From RFTU01 sp032122355 (lineage in GTDB: Bacteria; Pseudomonadota; Gammaproteobacteria; Burkholderiales; Burkholderiaceae_C): 29,002 bases of DNA. How positions within the stretch are numbered: the stretch's first letter is position 1; each line of letters starts with the position of its first letter. A model generated the notes under the pieces. The model searched no databases, was not told the DNA's origin, and was given only the letters and a program-made list of their open reading frames with translations. The stretch is from positions 1-29,002 of the forward strand of contig JAUMCS010000004.1 in assembly GCA_032122355.1 (NCBI GenBank), given 5' to 3'. The position numbers were made by a program, and so were the translations under genes. Positions 15,847 to 24,116 of the stretch are shown here, piece by piece.

Positions 15847-16835
15847 GCAAATTGACATCATCCTTAGGCAAAGTCGCGGTTTTAATGGGCGGTAGCTCAG
15901 CCGAGCGAGATATTTCACTGATGAGTGGCACCGGAGTGCTGCAAGCTCTGAGAGGCCTGGGCGTGGATGCTCACGCTTTTGACCCCGCCCATCAAGATAT
16001 TTTGCACTTGCAAAAAGAACATTTTGAGCGTGCATTTATCGCTTTGCATGGGCGGGGTGGGGAAGATGGTTGTATTCAGGGTTGCCTGGAAACCATGGGC
16101 ATACCCTACACGGGTTCCGGTGTCATGGCATCCGCTATTGGCATGGACAAAATCATGACGAAATTGATCTGGCAAGCTCATGGCCTTTCCACGCCGCCTT
16201 GGTTGAGACTGTCGGGGCAAGACCGATTCGATCAGCCGGTGCCGCGCATGATAGAAACATTGGGCTTGCCTTTGTTTGTGAAACCCGCGAAGGAAGGCTC
16301 ATCGATTGGGGTGAGCAAAGTGGTGCGTTTATCTGATTTGCCACAAGCTTTGACACAAGCCAGTCAGTGTGATGCGGATATTTTGTGTGAATCCTTTATT
16401 GAGGGAGATGAGGTTACCTGCCCCGTGCTGGGTGAGGGTGATACGGCCCGGGCCTTGCCGGTGGTTCGGATTGTGCCTCCGGTAGAGGGCTATGATTACC
16501 AAAACAAATACTATACCGATGCGGTTCGCTACCATTGCCCTAGCGGATTATCTACGACAGAAGAGGCTGAAATTCAAGCGCTCACACTTCAAGCCTATCG
16601 TGCCATTGGCTGTCGTGGCTGGGCTCGTGCGGATATCATCATCAGAGCGCAAGACCGCAAACCCTTTCTCCTTGAAATCAATACGGCACCTGGCATGACC
16701 GATCATTCGCTGGTGCCCATGTCAGCGCGAAGTGCAGGCATTGCCTATCCCGAGCTTTGTTTGCAATTGTTGGCGGCGGCGCGGTTAGACAGCCATCAGC
16801 CAACGCTTGCGGGTACCCGATTAGGTGAGGAATGA
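15843..16835 (+). CDS. ddl: D-alanine:D-alanine ligase
   Basis: This enzyme makes D-Ala-D-Ala, the substrate of MurF. The 330-residue ATP-grasp protein has VLMGGSSAERDISLMSG at the N-terminus (substrate-binding loop), ALHGRGGEDGCIQG, TGSGVMASAIGMDK, VKPAKEGSSIGVSKV and, near the C-terminus, LLEINTAPGMTDHSLVPMSA, which carries the metal-binding Glu/Asn and the serine of the active site. The overlap with murC is 4 bp, and ftsQ starts 1 bp after its stop. Confidence 0.97.
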   Translation: MSKLTSSLGKVAVLMGGSSAERDISLMSGTGVLQALRGLGVDAHAFDPAHQDILHLQKEHFERAFIALHGRGGEDGCIQGCLETMGIPYTGSGVMASAIGMDKIMTKLIWQAHGLSTPPWLRLSGQDRFDQPVPRMIETLGLPLFVKPAKEGSSIGVSKVVRLSDLPQALTQASQCDADILCESFIEGDEVTCPVLGEGDTARALPVVRIVPPVEGYDYQNKYYTDAVRYHCPSGLSTTEEAEIQALTLQAYRAIGCRGWARADIIIRAQDRKPFLLEINTAPGMTDHSLVPMSARSAGIAYPELCLQLLAAARLDSHQPTLAGTRLGEE

Positions 16836-16836
16836 G

Positions 16837-17685
16837 ATGTTGAATTTAAGCTCTCGTTCTTTCCCTGTTGAATTGCCTTTGGATGTGCAGTTGATGCAAA
16901 GTACGTCTAGGGCCTTGATGTGGGGTGCCATCTTGTTACTTATCTTGTTAGCAGCTGGTTGGGTAAGCCAACATTCGTCCTGGGCCTTTCGACGCATTGA
17001 AATCAAAGGTGATCTTGAGCACAACGGAATAGCCAGCATCAGAGCGCATGCTGTACCTTTGATCAAGGGTAACTTTTTTACGCTGCAACTGGATCAAGCT
17101 CGCAAGGCATTTGAGAGTGTACCTTGGGTTCGAGAGGCCAAGCTTCGGCGTGTGTGGCCTCATACCCTTGAGGTAGAGCTCTTGGAGCATCAAGCCGTTG
17201 CACTGTGGAGGGGAGCCAATAACAGCTCAGAGCCCGAAGGAACTCCAGAATCGATCAGCCAGATGGATGGCTTGGTAAACAACCATGGTGAACTTTTTTA
17301 TGCCAATGCTGCAGACGTGGAGGATGAAAAGTTACCTCAATTCATAGGATCAAAAGACCGTATCAGTGAAATGTGGCAGTTGTACCGTGAGTTGATGCCG
17401 GTACTGGCCCCGTTGGGTAGGGTCAATGGCGGAAAAGCCAGCGCCGATATCGCATGGTTGCGTCTATCGCCAAGGGGTTCTTGGGCGGTCGCTATGGATA
17501 ACCAAGTACAAATTGAAATGGGTCGAGGCACGCAAGCGGAAATTCTCGACAGGTGCCAGCACTTTGTGACCAACGTTCAAAGAGCAACAACCCTGTATCA
17601 CAAAAGCTTGTTATATGCAGACCTGCGGCATACGCAAGGCTATGCCGTGCGTCTGGCAGATATCAATTCATTCTCTAATTTATGA
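16837..17685 (+). CDS. ftsQ: Cell division protein FtsQ
   Basis: FtsQ is a bitopic membrane protein that recruits FtsL/FtsB and links the Z-ring to septal synthesis. The 282-residue protein has a short cytoplasmic tail, a membrane helix at about 26-42 (ALMWGAILLLILLAAGW), then a POTRA domain starting FRRIEIKGDLEH and including VPWVREAKLRRVWPHTLEVELLEH, and a beta domain ending YAVRLADIN. An in-frame GTG at 16825 is possible, but ATG 16837 has GAGG 6 nt upstream. The stretch after VALWRG contains a polar insert (NNSSEPEGTPESISQ). It lies 12 bp before ftsA. Confidence 0.95.
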   Translation: MLNLSSRSFPVELPLDVQLMQSTSRALMWGAILLLILLAAGWVSQHSSWAFRRIEIKGDLEHNGIASIRAHAVPLIKGNFFTLQLDQARKAFESVPWVREAKLRRVWPHTLEVELLEHQAVALWRGANNSSEPEGTPESISQMDGLVNNHGELFYANAADVEDEKLPQFIGSKDRISEMWQLYRELMPVLAPLGRVNGGKASADIAWLRLSPRGSWAVAMDNQVQIEMGRGTQAEILDRCQHFVTNVQRATTLYHKSLLYADLRHTQGYAVRLADINSFSNL

Positions 17686-17697
17686 AAAACCAAAAAA

Positions 17698-18927
17698 ATG
17701 GCTAAAGAATACAAAGATATTGTGGTGGGCTTGGATATTGGTACGGCCAAAATCATGGCAGTTGTCGCAGAAATCACCCCAGAGGGAGAGTTGCGACTGG
17801 CCGGATTGGGTATAGCGCCAACTCAAGGGCTTAAGCGGGGTGTGGTGGTGAATATTGATGCTACCGTTCAAAGCATTCAGCAAGCACTCAAAGAGGCTGA
17901 AATGATGGCGGGCTGTAAAATTACCCGAGTTTACACCGGCATCACCGGAAGCCATATTCGAGGTTTGAACTCGACTGGGATGGTGATTGTGCGGGATCGT
18001 GAGGTATCTGCCCTAGATACCGCCAGAGTGGTGGAAACCGCCAAGGCCATTCAGATACCCAATGATCAAAAATTACTTTTGATTGAGCCGCAAGAATTCA
18101 TTATCGATAACCACGAAGTCAAAGAGCCCATAGGTATGAGTGGGGGACGGCTGGAAGTAAAGGTGCATTTGGTGACAGGAGCCACCAGTGCTTCAGAGAA
18201 TATTGTCAAATGTGTGAGGCGTTGTGGTCTTGAAGTAGAAAAGCTGGTGCTGAATGCTTGCGCTAGTAGCCATGCTGTACTGACCCCAGATGAAAAAGCC
18301 CTTGGGGTGGCATTGGTGGATATCGGTGCAGGTACCACCGACGTGTCGATTTTTGCCGATGGTGCCATTCGGCATACGGCGGTGATCCCCATTGCCGGCG
18401 ATTTAATCACCAGCGATATCGCCATGGCTTTGCGTACCCCCACCAAAGACGCCGAAGAAATTAAAGTGGGTTTTGCTGTGGCCAAGCAGTTGATGGCCGA
18501 TGTCAATGAACAGGTGGAGGTGCCTGGTTTGGGCGACAGAGAGCCGCGGATGCTGAGCCGGCAGGCTTTGGGCGGCGTCACAGAGCCTCGGGTAGAGGAA
18601 ATCTTTACTTTGGTGCAGCAAGTCATACGTGACAGTGGCTATGAGGAACTGTTATCCAGTGGCATCGTGCTGACCGGTGGCTCATCGGTGATGCCAGGAA
18701 TGATTGAATTAGGCGAGGATATTTTTCTCAAGCCGGTGCGCAAAGGTGTACCGCTGTACAACGGCCCTTTGGCAGACATCGTCGCCAATCCTCGCTCTGC
18801 GACAGTGATGGGTTTGCTCGAAGACGCTCGTTTAGAGCGGATACGCGGGCAGCGTACAGGATACTCCAACCGATCTATGAAGGGTTGGGTGGGGCGTGCA
18901 CGCGATTGGTTTATCGGAAATTTCTAA
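17698..18927 (+). CDS. ftsA: Cell division protein FtsA
   Basis: FtsA is the actin-like ATPase that tethers FtsZ to the membrane. The 409-residue protein has phosphate loops VVGLDIGTAKIMAVVAE at the N-terminus and LVDIGAGTTDVSIFADG near residue 205, plus VLTGGSSVMPGM in the adenosine-binding part. It ends in an amphipathic helix MKGWVGRARDWFIGNF, the membrane-targeting sequence. No Shine-Dalgarno sequence is visible: the 12 bp between the ftsQ stop and the ATG are A-rich (AAAACCAAAAAA), so initiation may depend on ribosomes finishing ftsQ. ftsZ follows after 103 bp. Confidence 0.98.
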   Translation: MAKEYKDIVVGLDIGTAKIMAVVAEITPEGELRLAGLGIAPTQGLKRGVVVNIDATVQSIQQALKEAEMMAGCKITRVYTGITGSHIRGLNSTGMVIVRDREVSALDTARVVETAKAIQIPNDQKLLLIEPQEFIIDNHEVKEPIGMSGGRLEVKVHLVTGATSASENIVKCVRRCGLEVEKLVLNACASSHAVLTPDEKALGVALVDIGAGTTDVSIFADGAIRHTAVIPIAGDLITSDIAMALRTPTKDAEEIKVGFAVAKQLMADVNEQVEVPGLGDREPRMLSRQALGGVTEPRVEEIFTLVQQVIRDSGYEELLSSGIVLTGGSSVMPGMIELGEDIFLKPVRKGVPLYNGPLADIVANPRSATVMGLLEDARLERIRGQRTGYSNRSMKGWVGRARDWFIGNF

Positions 18928-19030
18928 AAAAGAAGTCGAGTGATGCAAGAAACTCGCACTAATTGTTCTTTGAAAGCGAAGAGATTTTTAACTTTTTAAT
19001 TGGCAACTGCAGTAACGAAGGAGATTCACA

Positions 19031-20248
19031 ATGGCTATTGAAATGATTGACGAATTTGACCAAGGTACCCGTATCAAGGTCATTGGTGTGGGTGGGGGCG
19101 GCAGCAATGCAGTCGAACACATGATTCGCGAGGGGATGAATGGCGTAGAGTTTATTTGCGCCAATACCGATGCGCAAGCATTGAATCGCAGTCAAGCGCA
19201 TGAGTTGATTCAACTGGGGCAAAAGGGCTTAGGGGCAGGTGGCAGACCTGAAGTGGGTAAGGCTGCAGCAGAAGAGGCTGAGCAAACCATTCGTGATGCC
19301 CTTGAAGGCACCCATATGGTGTTCGTTACTGCCGGTATGGGCGGCGGCACAGGAACCGGTGCGGCGCCGGTGGTAGCCCGAGTAGCCAAAGAAATGGGCA
19401 TACTCACGGTTGGTGTGGTCACCAAACCCTTTGAGTTTGAGGGCTCACGCCGTGCTAAGCAGGCTGATGCCGGCACCTCCGAATTAGAAGCCAATGTAGA
19501 TAGCTTGATTGTGGTGTTGAACGAAAAACTGCTGGAGGTTTTGGGTGACGATATTTCTCAAGAGCAAGCATTTGCCAGCGCAAATGATGTGTTGCGCAAT
19601 GCTGTCGGCGGCATTAGCGACATCATTCACATGGATGCCCTGGTGAACGTCGACTTTGAGGACGTGAAAACGGTGATGAGCGAACCTGGCAAAGCCATGA
19701 TGGGCACGGCACAGGCCAGTGGCCCAGATCGCGCTACCAAAGCTGCCGAGTCGGCCGTGGCCTGCCCTTTGCTTGAGGGCATTGATCTGTCTGGAGCGCG
19801 TGGCATATTGGTGCTTTTGGTGGCTAGCCGCAATACATTCAAGTTATCGGAAAGCAAGCATGCGATGAACACCATCAAACGCTATGCGGCTGAAGATGCC
19901 CATTTGATTTACGGTGCTGCGTATGACGATAGCCTGGGCGATCAAATGCGCGTCACTGTGATTGCGACCGGATTAAACCCTGCCCGCAAGCCGCTCAGCG
20001 TAGTGCCTACCGTGGCCCAACAACCCTTATTGCGTACCGGCACCGATGGTTTGTCGGCAATTGCCAGACCCTTGCAGTCCGATGCGGGTATGACTGTGGT
20101 TGAGGGGCAAAAAGGTTATGCCGGATTGGGCGTGCCCACGGTATGGCGTAACCCACGTACGCAAGCTGCTGCTCGCGTGGAGGCCTTGGCTAGCAATGGT
20201 ATGGATGAAATTGACATCCCTGCATTTTTGCGCCGTCAAGCTGACTGA
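19031..20248 (+). CDS. ftsZ: Cell division protein FtsZ
   Basis: FtsZ is the tubulin-like GTPase that forms the division ring. The 405-residue protein has VIGVGGGGSNAVEHMI, the tubulin signature GGGTGTGAAPVVA (about residue 106), the NVDFEDVKTVM synergy loop and the C-terminal peptide DEIDIPAFLRRQAD that binds FtsA and ZipA-like partners. AAGGAG lies 7 nt before the ATG, the clearest ribosome site in the cluster. The 103-bp gap before it is the largest since mraZ and could carry an extra promoter (TTGAAA at 18970-18975), but I see no convincing -10 box. Confidence 0.99.
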   Translation: MAIEMIDEFDQGTRIKVIGVGGGGSNAVEHMIREGMNGVEFICANTDAQALNRSQAHELIQLGQKGLGAGGRPEVGKAAAEEAEQTIRDALEGTHMVFVTAGMGGGTGTGAAPVVARVAKEMGILTVGVVTKPFEFEGSRRAKQADAGTSELEANVDSLIVVLNEKLLEVLGDDISQEQAFASANDVLRNAVGGISDIIHMDALVNVDFEDVKTVMSEPGKAMMGTAQASGPDRATKAAESAVACPLLEGIDLSGARGILVLLVASRNTFKLSESKHAMNTIKRYAAEDAHLIYGAAYDDSLGDQMRVTVIATGLNPARKPLSVVPTVAQQPLLRTGTDGLSAIARPLQSDAGMTVVEGQKGYAGLGVPTVWRNPRTQAAARVEALASNGMDEIDIPAFLRRQAD

Positions 20249-20336
20249 TGTGCAATCCCTTAGCAGTGCTCAGGCGCTGTAGGGGTTTGCCGATGCCAGC
20301 GAGCACGAAGCGCAAAAATCAGCGAAAATATTGCTC

Positions 20337-21272
20337 ATGATTGCGCAGCGTACCCTTCAGTCGATCACCCGTTGTGTGGGGGTGGGCGTTCACAGTGGCC
20401 GTAAGGTAGAGCTTACCGTGCGGCCTGCGCCGCCGAATACGGGTATTGTGTTTCGTCGTATTGATTTGCCCACGCCGGTAGAAATATCGGTAAACCCTTT
20501 TGCGGTAAGTGATACGCGCATGGCCACGGCCATCACGCCCAACGGCACCCCCGATGGCCCCAAAGTGCAAACGATTGAGCATTTGCTCTCAGCTTGTGCC
20601 GGGCTCGGCTTGGATAATTTGATGATTGACATCACGGCCGAAGAGGTGCCTATTTTGGATGGTAGTTCAGCCAGTTTTGTTTTTCTGCTGCAAAGTGCGG
20701 GCATCGTTTTGCAAAACGAGCCTAAGCAGTTTTTGCGCGTAACCAAGCCTGTTTCCTTGCAAGAGGGTGAAGGCACAAGCTTGAAATGGGCGCGGCTTGA
20801 GCCCTATCACGGCTACAGCCTAAGCTTTGAGATTGAATTCAAACACCCTGCGCTGGATGCCACAGGGCAGCGGGTTACCTTCGATTTGGGTTCGGGCCGC
20901 TACAAATCGGATATCGCCCGCGCTCGCACTTTTGGCTTTACCCGAGATGTTGAGCTCATGCGTACCCGAGGTTTAGGCCTGGGAGGTAGTATGGAAAACG
21001 TGATTGTGGTGGATGATTATCGTGTTTTGAATGCCGAGGGGCTTCGTTATGACGATGAATTTGCCAAGCACAAAATTCTGGATGCCATTGGTGATATGCA
21101 TGTGCTCGGTAAACCTCTATTGGCACGATATACCGCATTCAAAGGCGGGCATGCCTTGAATAATCGTTTACTCAGAAATTTACTTTCCGATCCTGATGCT
21201 TTTGAAATCGTTACCTTTGATCATCCTCATGAATTACCGCACGGTCTGGCTGAGTTGGCGCCTCAGTGGTAA
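20337..21272 (+). CDS. lpxC: UDP-3-O-acyl-N-acetylglucosamine deacetylase LpxC
   Basis: LpxC is the zinc enzyme for the first committed step of lipid A synthesis. The 311 residues start MIAQRTLQSITRCVGVGVHSG. Zinc ligands are in place: H82 (EHLLSA), H245 and D249 (in KHKILDAIGD), and the catalytic histidine H272 (FKGGHALNN). A TTG two codons upstream (20331) is possible, but ATG 20337 gives the usual N-terminus. No clear Shine-Dalgarno sequence precedes it. It lies 88 bp after ftsZ, its usual place at the end of the dcw cluster in this group, and marks a Gram-negative cell with lipopolysaccharide. Confidence 0.98.
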   Translation: MIAQRTLQSITRCVGVGVHSGRKVELTVRPAPPNTGIVFRRIDLPTPVEISVNPFAVSDTRMATAITPNGTPDGPKVQTIEHLLSACAGLGLDNLMIDITAEEVPILDGSSASFVFLLQSAGIVLQNEPKQFLRVTKPVSLQEGEGTSLKWARLEPYHGYSLSFEIEFKHPALDATGQRVTFDLGSGRYKSDIARARTFGFTRDVELMRTRGLGLGGSMENVIVVDDYRVLNAEGLRYDDEFAKHKILDAIGDMHVLGKPLLARYTAFKGGHALNNRLLRNLLSDPDAFEIVTFDHPHELPHGLAELAPQW

Positions 21273-21350
21273 TTTACCTGAATCAAATCGCGAGAATTCA
21301 TTTATCATTTACCCATCACTCTCAACCCACTATTGCCTGAGGTCTCTCCT

Positions 21351-21650
21351 ATGAAAACTTTAGCATTAAGCTTATTCTTGGTTGCCAGCCCTGTGTGGGC
21401 GAGTAAAGAACTGGCCAGCAAAAACGCTTGTTTAGGCTGCCATGCCGTTGAAAATAAAGTCGTTGGCCCGGGTTACAAAGACGTTGCTAAAAAATATGCG
21501 GGTCAAAAAGATGCCGTGGCTGTGCTGGCCAAAAGCATCAAGGCTGGAGGCGCTGGTAAATGGGGGCCTGTTGCTATGCCTGCACAAAATCAGCTCAGCG
21601 AAGCTGATGCCAAAACGCTGGCAGGGTGGATTCTGGCGGGTGCCAAATAA
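21351..21650 (+). CDS. Small periplasmic cytochrome c (c551/c552 type)
   Basis: This is a single-haem electron carrier of the periplasm. The 99 residues comprise a signal peptide (MKTLALSLFLVASPVWA, cleavage expected after residue 17), the haem site C27-L-G-C30-H31, GPGYKDVAKKY, and the probable distal ligand M76 in WGPVAMPAQ. This matches the short c551/c552 family of about 82 mature residues. The frame is open upstream to a TTG at 21333, but ATG 21351 starts the signal peptide and has GAGG upstream. Its stop overlaps the next gene by 1 bp (TAATG), so it may pass electrons for the flavocytochrome encoded there. Confidence 0.93.
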   Translation: MKTLALSLFLVASPVWASKELASKNACLGCHAVENKVVGPGYKDVAKKYAGQKDAVAVLAKSIKAGGAGKWGPVAMPAQNQLSEADAKTLAGWILAGAK

Positions 21651-22000
21651 TGCGCACTTTACGGGCGGCGGTACTCATGTGCATGGCCTGGGCTATAGGC
21701 TTGCCTTTAAGTGCCACGGAATTGCCCAGCAGCAGCGTGCCTAAGCCGCTGGGCCACTTGGTTGGACAACAACTGGCGGCCACTTGCGCCAACTGCCATG
21801 GTACCGATGGCCGCACCCAAGGGGCGGGCTTTATCAGCTTGGCCGGTATGCCACAAGCTCAAATGGTAGAAATACTGACCCTTTACAAAAATGGTGGCCG
21901 CACGGGCACCATCATGCACCAAATTGCCAAAGGCTATACGGATGAACAAATTCACGCCTTGGCCGCTTTCTTTGCTGATCAAAAGAAAATGTCACAGTAA
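21650..22000 (+). CDS. fccA: Cytochrome c subunit of a flavocytochrome c sulfide dehydrogenase (FccA-like)
   Basis: This 116-residue exported cytochrome has a signal peptide (residues 1 to about 22), one haem site C46-A-N-C49-H50 followed by GTDGR, and a likely methionine ligand M89 (GRTGTIMHQIAKGY). It lies in a 1-bp TAATG overlap with the gene before and the FccB flavoprotein gene after it. FccA subunits of phototrophs carry two haems; this one has a single haem, like the shorter partners (FccA/SoxE type) of many chemotrophs. Its role as the electron-accepting subunit of the sulfide dehydrogenase is inferred from the neighbour. Confidence 0.82.
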   Translation: MRTLRAAVLMCMAWAIGLPLSATELPSSSVPKPLGHLVGQQLAATCANCHGTDGRTQGAGFISLAGMPQAQMVEILTLYKNGGRTGTIMHQIAKGYTDEQIHALAAFFADQKKMSQ

Positions 22001-23313
22001 TGTCTAATGCCCAAGCCAAAACACCGTATTCTTCGCGCCGTCGGCAATTTTTAGCAGGCAGTGCTGCGCTGGGCTCCATCGGCATGCTGTCATTGGCCGG
22101 TTGCGCCAGCTCTGGGCGCAAAGCCTCGATGGGTCATGTGGTGGTGGTCGGTGGCGGCTTTGGCGGGGCTACGGTTGCGCGCTACTTGAAAAAATGGGGA
22201 GGCGGGGCCATTGATGTCACGTTAATTGAGCGTCAATCCTCGTTCATATCATGCCCTATGTCTAATCTGGTGCTGGAGGGGCGTCAATCCCTTGCGGATA
22301 TCAGCATGACCTATGCCGGTTTGGAAAAATCGGGTGTTCGGCGCATTCAAGCCGAGGTGGTGGATGTGGATGCGCAAGGCAAGCGGGTGCGCTTGGCGGA
22401 TGGCTCATCATTGCGCTACGACCGTTTGGTTCTGTCACCCGGGGTTGACTTCATGGCCGATGCGATAGGGGGCTTGAATGCCGCCGACGGTAAGATATTG
22501 CATGCGTGGAAAGCGGGGGGGCAAACCGTGGCTTTACGTCAGCAATTACAAGGCATGCGCGATGGTGGTGTTTATACCATTACTATTCCTGCTGCGCCCT
22601 ACCGCTGCCCCCCGGGGCCTTATGAGCGGGCATGTATGGTAGCCAGTTACTTTAAAAAAGCCAAGCCCCGATCGAAGGTACTGATTTTGGATGCCAACCC
22701 TGACATCCTCTCAAAAAAAGCGCTGTTTGAGAAAGCTTTCAAAGATTACTATGGGGGCATGATCGAATACCGATCTAACCAAGCCATCAAGGAAGTTGAT
22801 GTGGCTACTCAAACCGCTGTACTCGATTTTGATAACGTGCGGGCAGATGTGTTGAATGTGATTCCACCGATGCGGGCAGGTGATTTGGCGGTTAAGGCGG
22901 GCGCTGTGGCCCCAAATCAACGATGGGCCAGTGTCAACTGGCTCACCCTTGAAAGCACCTTGGTGCCTCATGTGCACATATTGGGTGATGCAACATTATC
23001 AGCCCCGCAAATGCCTAAAAGTGGGCATATGGCCAACCAACAAGCCAAAGTGGCGGCTGCCGCCATCATTGCTTTACTGCGGGGCGAAGCCGTTGCAGCC
23101 TCGCCGGTGGTAATGAATACTTGCTACAGCTTTGTCTCGGCATCTGAAGCCATTCATGTGGCATCGGTTCATCAGTACGACGCACCAGAAAAAACCTTTA
23201 AAACCGTAGCCGGTTCCGGCGGTGTTTCTAGCGGTATTTCTGTACTGGAGGGGCAATATGCCTGGTCCTGGGCTCAGAATATTTGGGCCGACACCTTATC
23301 ACTGGCTGGCTAA
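22000..23313 (+). CDS. fccB: Flavocytochrome c sulfide dehydrogenase, flavoprotein subunit FccB (SoxF type)
   Basis: This FAD enzyme oxidises sulfide in the periplasm and passes electrons to the cytochrome subunit. The 437 residues start with a Tat signal (SRRRQFLAGSAALG), then the dinucleotide loop VVVVGGGFGGATVARYL and SFISCPMSNLVL. C85 in the latter matches the cysteine that binds FAD covalently (Cys42 in mature Allochromatium FccB). C203 (PYRCPPGPYE) and C375 (NTCYSF) match the redox-active disulfide Cys161-Cys337; the offsets (43, 42, 38) agree. HILGDAT is the second FAD motif. With these residues present, sulfide oxidation is the best call, though other sulfur substrates are possible. 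Confidence 0.9.
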   Translation: MSNAQAKTPYSSRRRQFLAGSAALGSIGMLSLAGCASSGRKASMGHVVVVGGGFGGATVARYLKKWGGGAIDVTLIERQSSFISCPMSNLVLEGRQSLADISMTYAGLEKSGVRRIQAEVVDVDAQGKRVRLADGSSLRYDRLVLSPGVDFMADAIGGLNAADGKILHAWKAGGQTVALRQQLQGMRDGGVYTITIPAAPYRCPPGPYERACMVASYFKKAKPRSKVLILDANPDILSKKALFEKAFKDYYGGMIEYRSNQAIKEVDVATQTAVLDFDNVRADVLNVIPPMRAGDLAVKAGAVAPNQRWASVNWLTLESTLVPHVHILGDATLSAPQMPKSGHMANQQAKVAAAAIIALLRGEAVAASPVVMNTCYSFVSASEAIHVASVHQYDAPEKTFKTVAGSGGVSSGISVLEGQYAWSWAQNIWADTLSLAG

Positions 23314-23324
23314 TTTTGCATATC

Positions 23325-24116
23325 ATGACTTGTATTCGTTGGTGTTTATTTCTCGCTCTTCTGTTCAAGTATGGGCTGGGTTTGGACGTTCATGCACAAA
23401 CTGCGAACATCAAATCTATGGTGCCTACGCTGGCGCACCAGGCCTTCTTCAGCCGTATTGTTCACCTTGATCCCACTGTCTTAGGGCAGGCCCCGGCAAT
23501 TTCCCAAGGTCATGAGGGTCGTACCCTTTGGGCTGCGATGGACAAGGTCACTGTCTATGGGCATTTCAACCCCGGTACTCGCTGGCGTATTGTGCGGGCT
23601 CCCTTGCCAATACAAAACCCCCTCACGGATGAGGTACTCGGCTATGTGGCGCACGACGTGGGTGCAGTTCAATGGCTCAGTGGAAATGCTTCGACACAAC
23701 AAAATGAATTTCAAATCACGCAATCGAACTGTGAAATTCAGGTGGGGGATTTGTTGATTCCTGAGGAGCTCAGTATGCTGCCTATGGCAAGCTCGATTGC
23801 CGCAGCCATGCCGCCGACTGTGTCACCGGTGTTATCTGAGGCGCAGGTGGCCTATTTGGAGAACGATAGGCACTTCGTGGGTTCGTTGCAAATGATTATT
23901 CTCAATCAAGGCACTCAGCATGGCCTTCAGGCAGGCCACCAAGTCGCACTATGGCATCAACCCTGGATGGAGTCTTCGACGAAAGGAGCAGCTGCGATGC
24001 CCAATGGTCGTGCCTTGATTGTTCATGCCACTGAGCGTTTGGCCTGGGCTTTGCCCACAGGGACGGTATGGCCTATACGCAAAGGAGATGAAGTCTCTCA
24101 CATCCGGCTGCCATGA
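23325..24116 (+). CDS. Exported protein related to the LysM protein found before dprA, lacking the LysM domain
   Basis: The function is unknown. The 263-residue protein starts with a signal-like hydrophobic segment (CIRWCLFLALLFKYGLGL). The rest matches the C-terminal two thirds of the LysM-domain protein that precedes dprA in many betaproteobacteria: GHFNPGTRWRIVRAP with LTDEVLGYVAHDVGAVQW, CEIQVGDLLIPEE, GSLQMIILNQGTQHGLQAGHQVALWHQ, and the end WPIRKGDEVSHIRLP. The usual N-terminal LysM repeat (YTVKxGDTLW) is absent, so binding of peptidoglycan by that route is not expected. The frame is open to a TTG at 23283 inside fccB; ATG 23325, 11 bp after fccB, is preferred. It overlaps dprA by ATGA. 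Confidence 0.75.
   Translation: MTCIRWCLFLALLFKYGLGLDVHAQTANIKSMVPTLAHQAFFSRIVHLDPTVLGQAPAISQGHEGRTLWAAMDKVTVYGHFNPGTRWRIVRAPLPIQNPLTDEVLGYVAHDVGAVQWLSGNASTQQNEFQITQSNCEIQVGDLLIPEELSMLPMASSIAAAMPPTVSPVLSEAQVAYLENDRHFVGSLQMIILNQGTQHGLQAGHQVALWHQPWMESSTKGAAAMPNGRALIVHATERLAWALPTGTVWPIRKGDEVSHIRLP

Noticed and set aside
18066..18626. 186-codon open frame antisense to ftsA
   Set aside because: It is a low-complexity shadow of ftsA codons with no domain or ribosome site; ftsA is clearly coding here.
18928..19030. Promoter for ftsZ in the 103-bp gap
   Set aside because: TTGAAA is present at 18970, but no adequate -10 box lies at 16-18 bp; not supported well enough to list.
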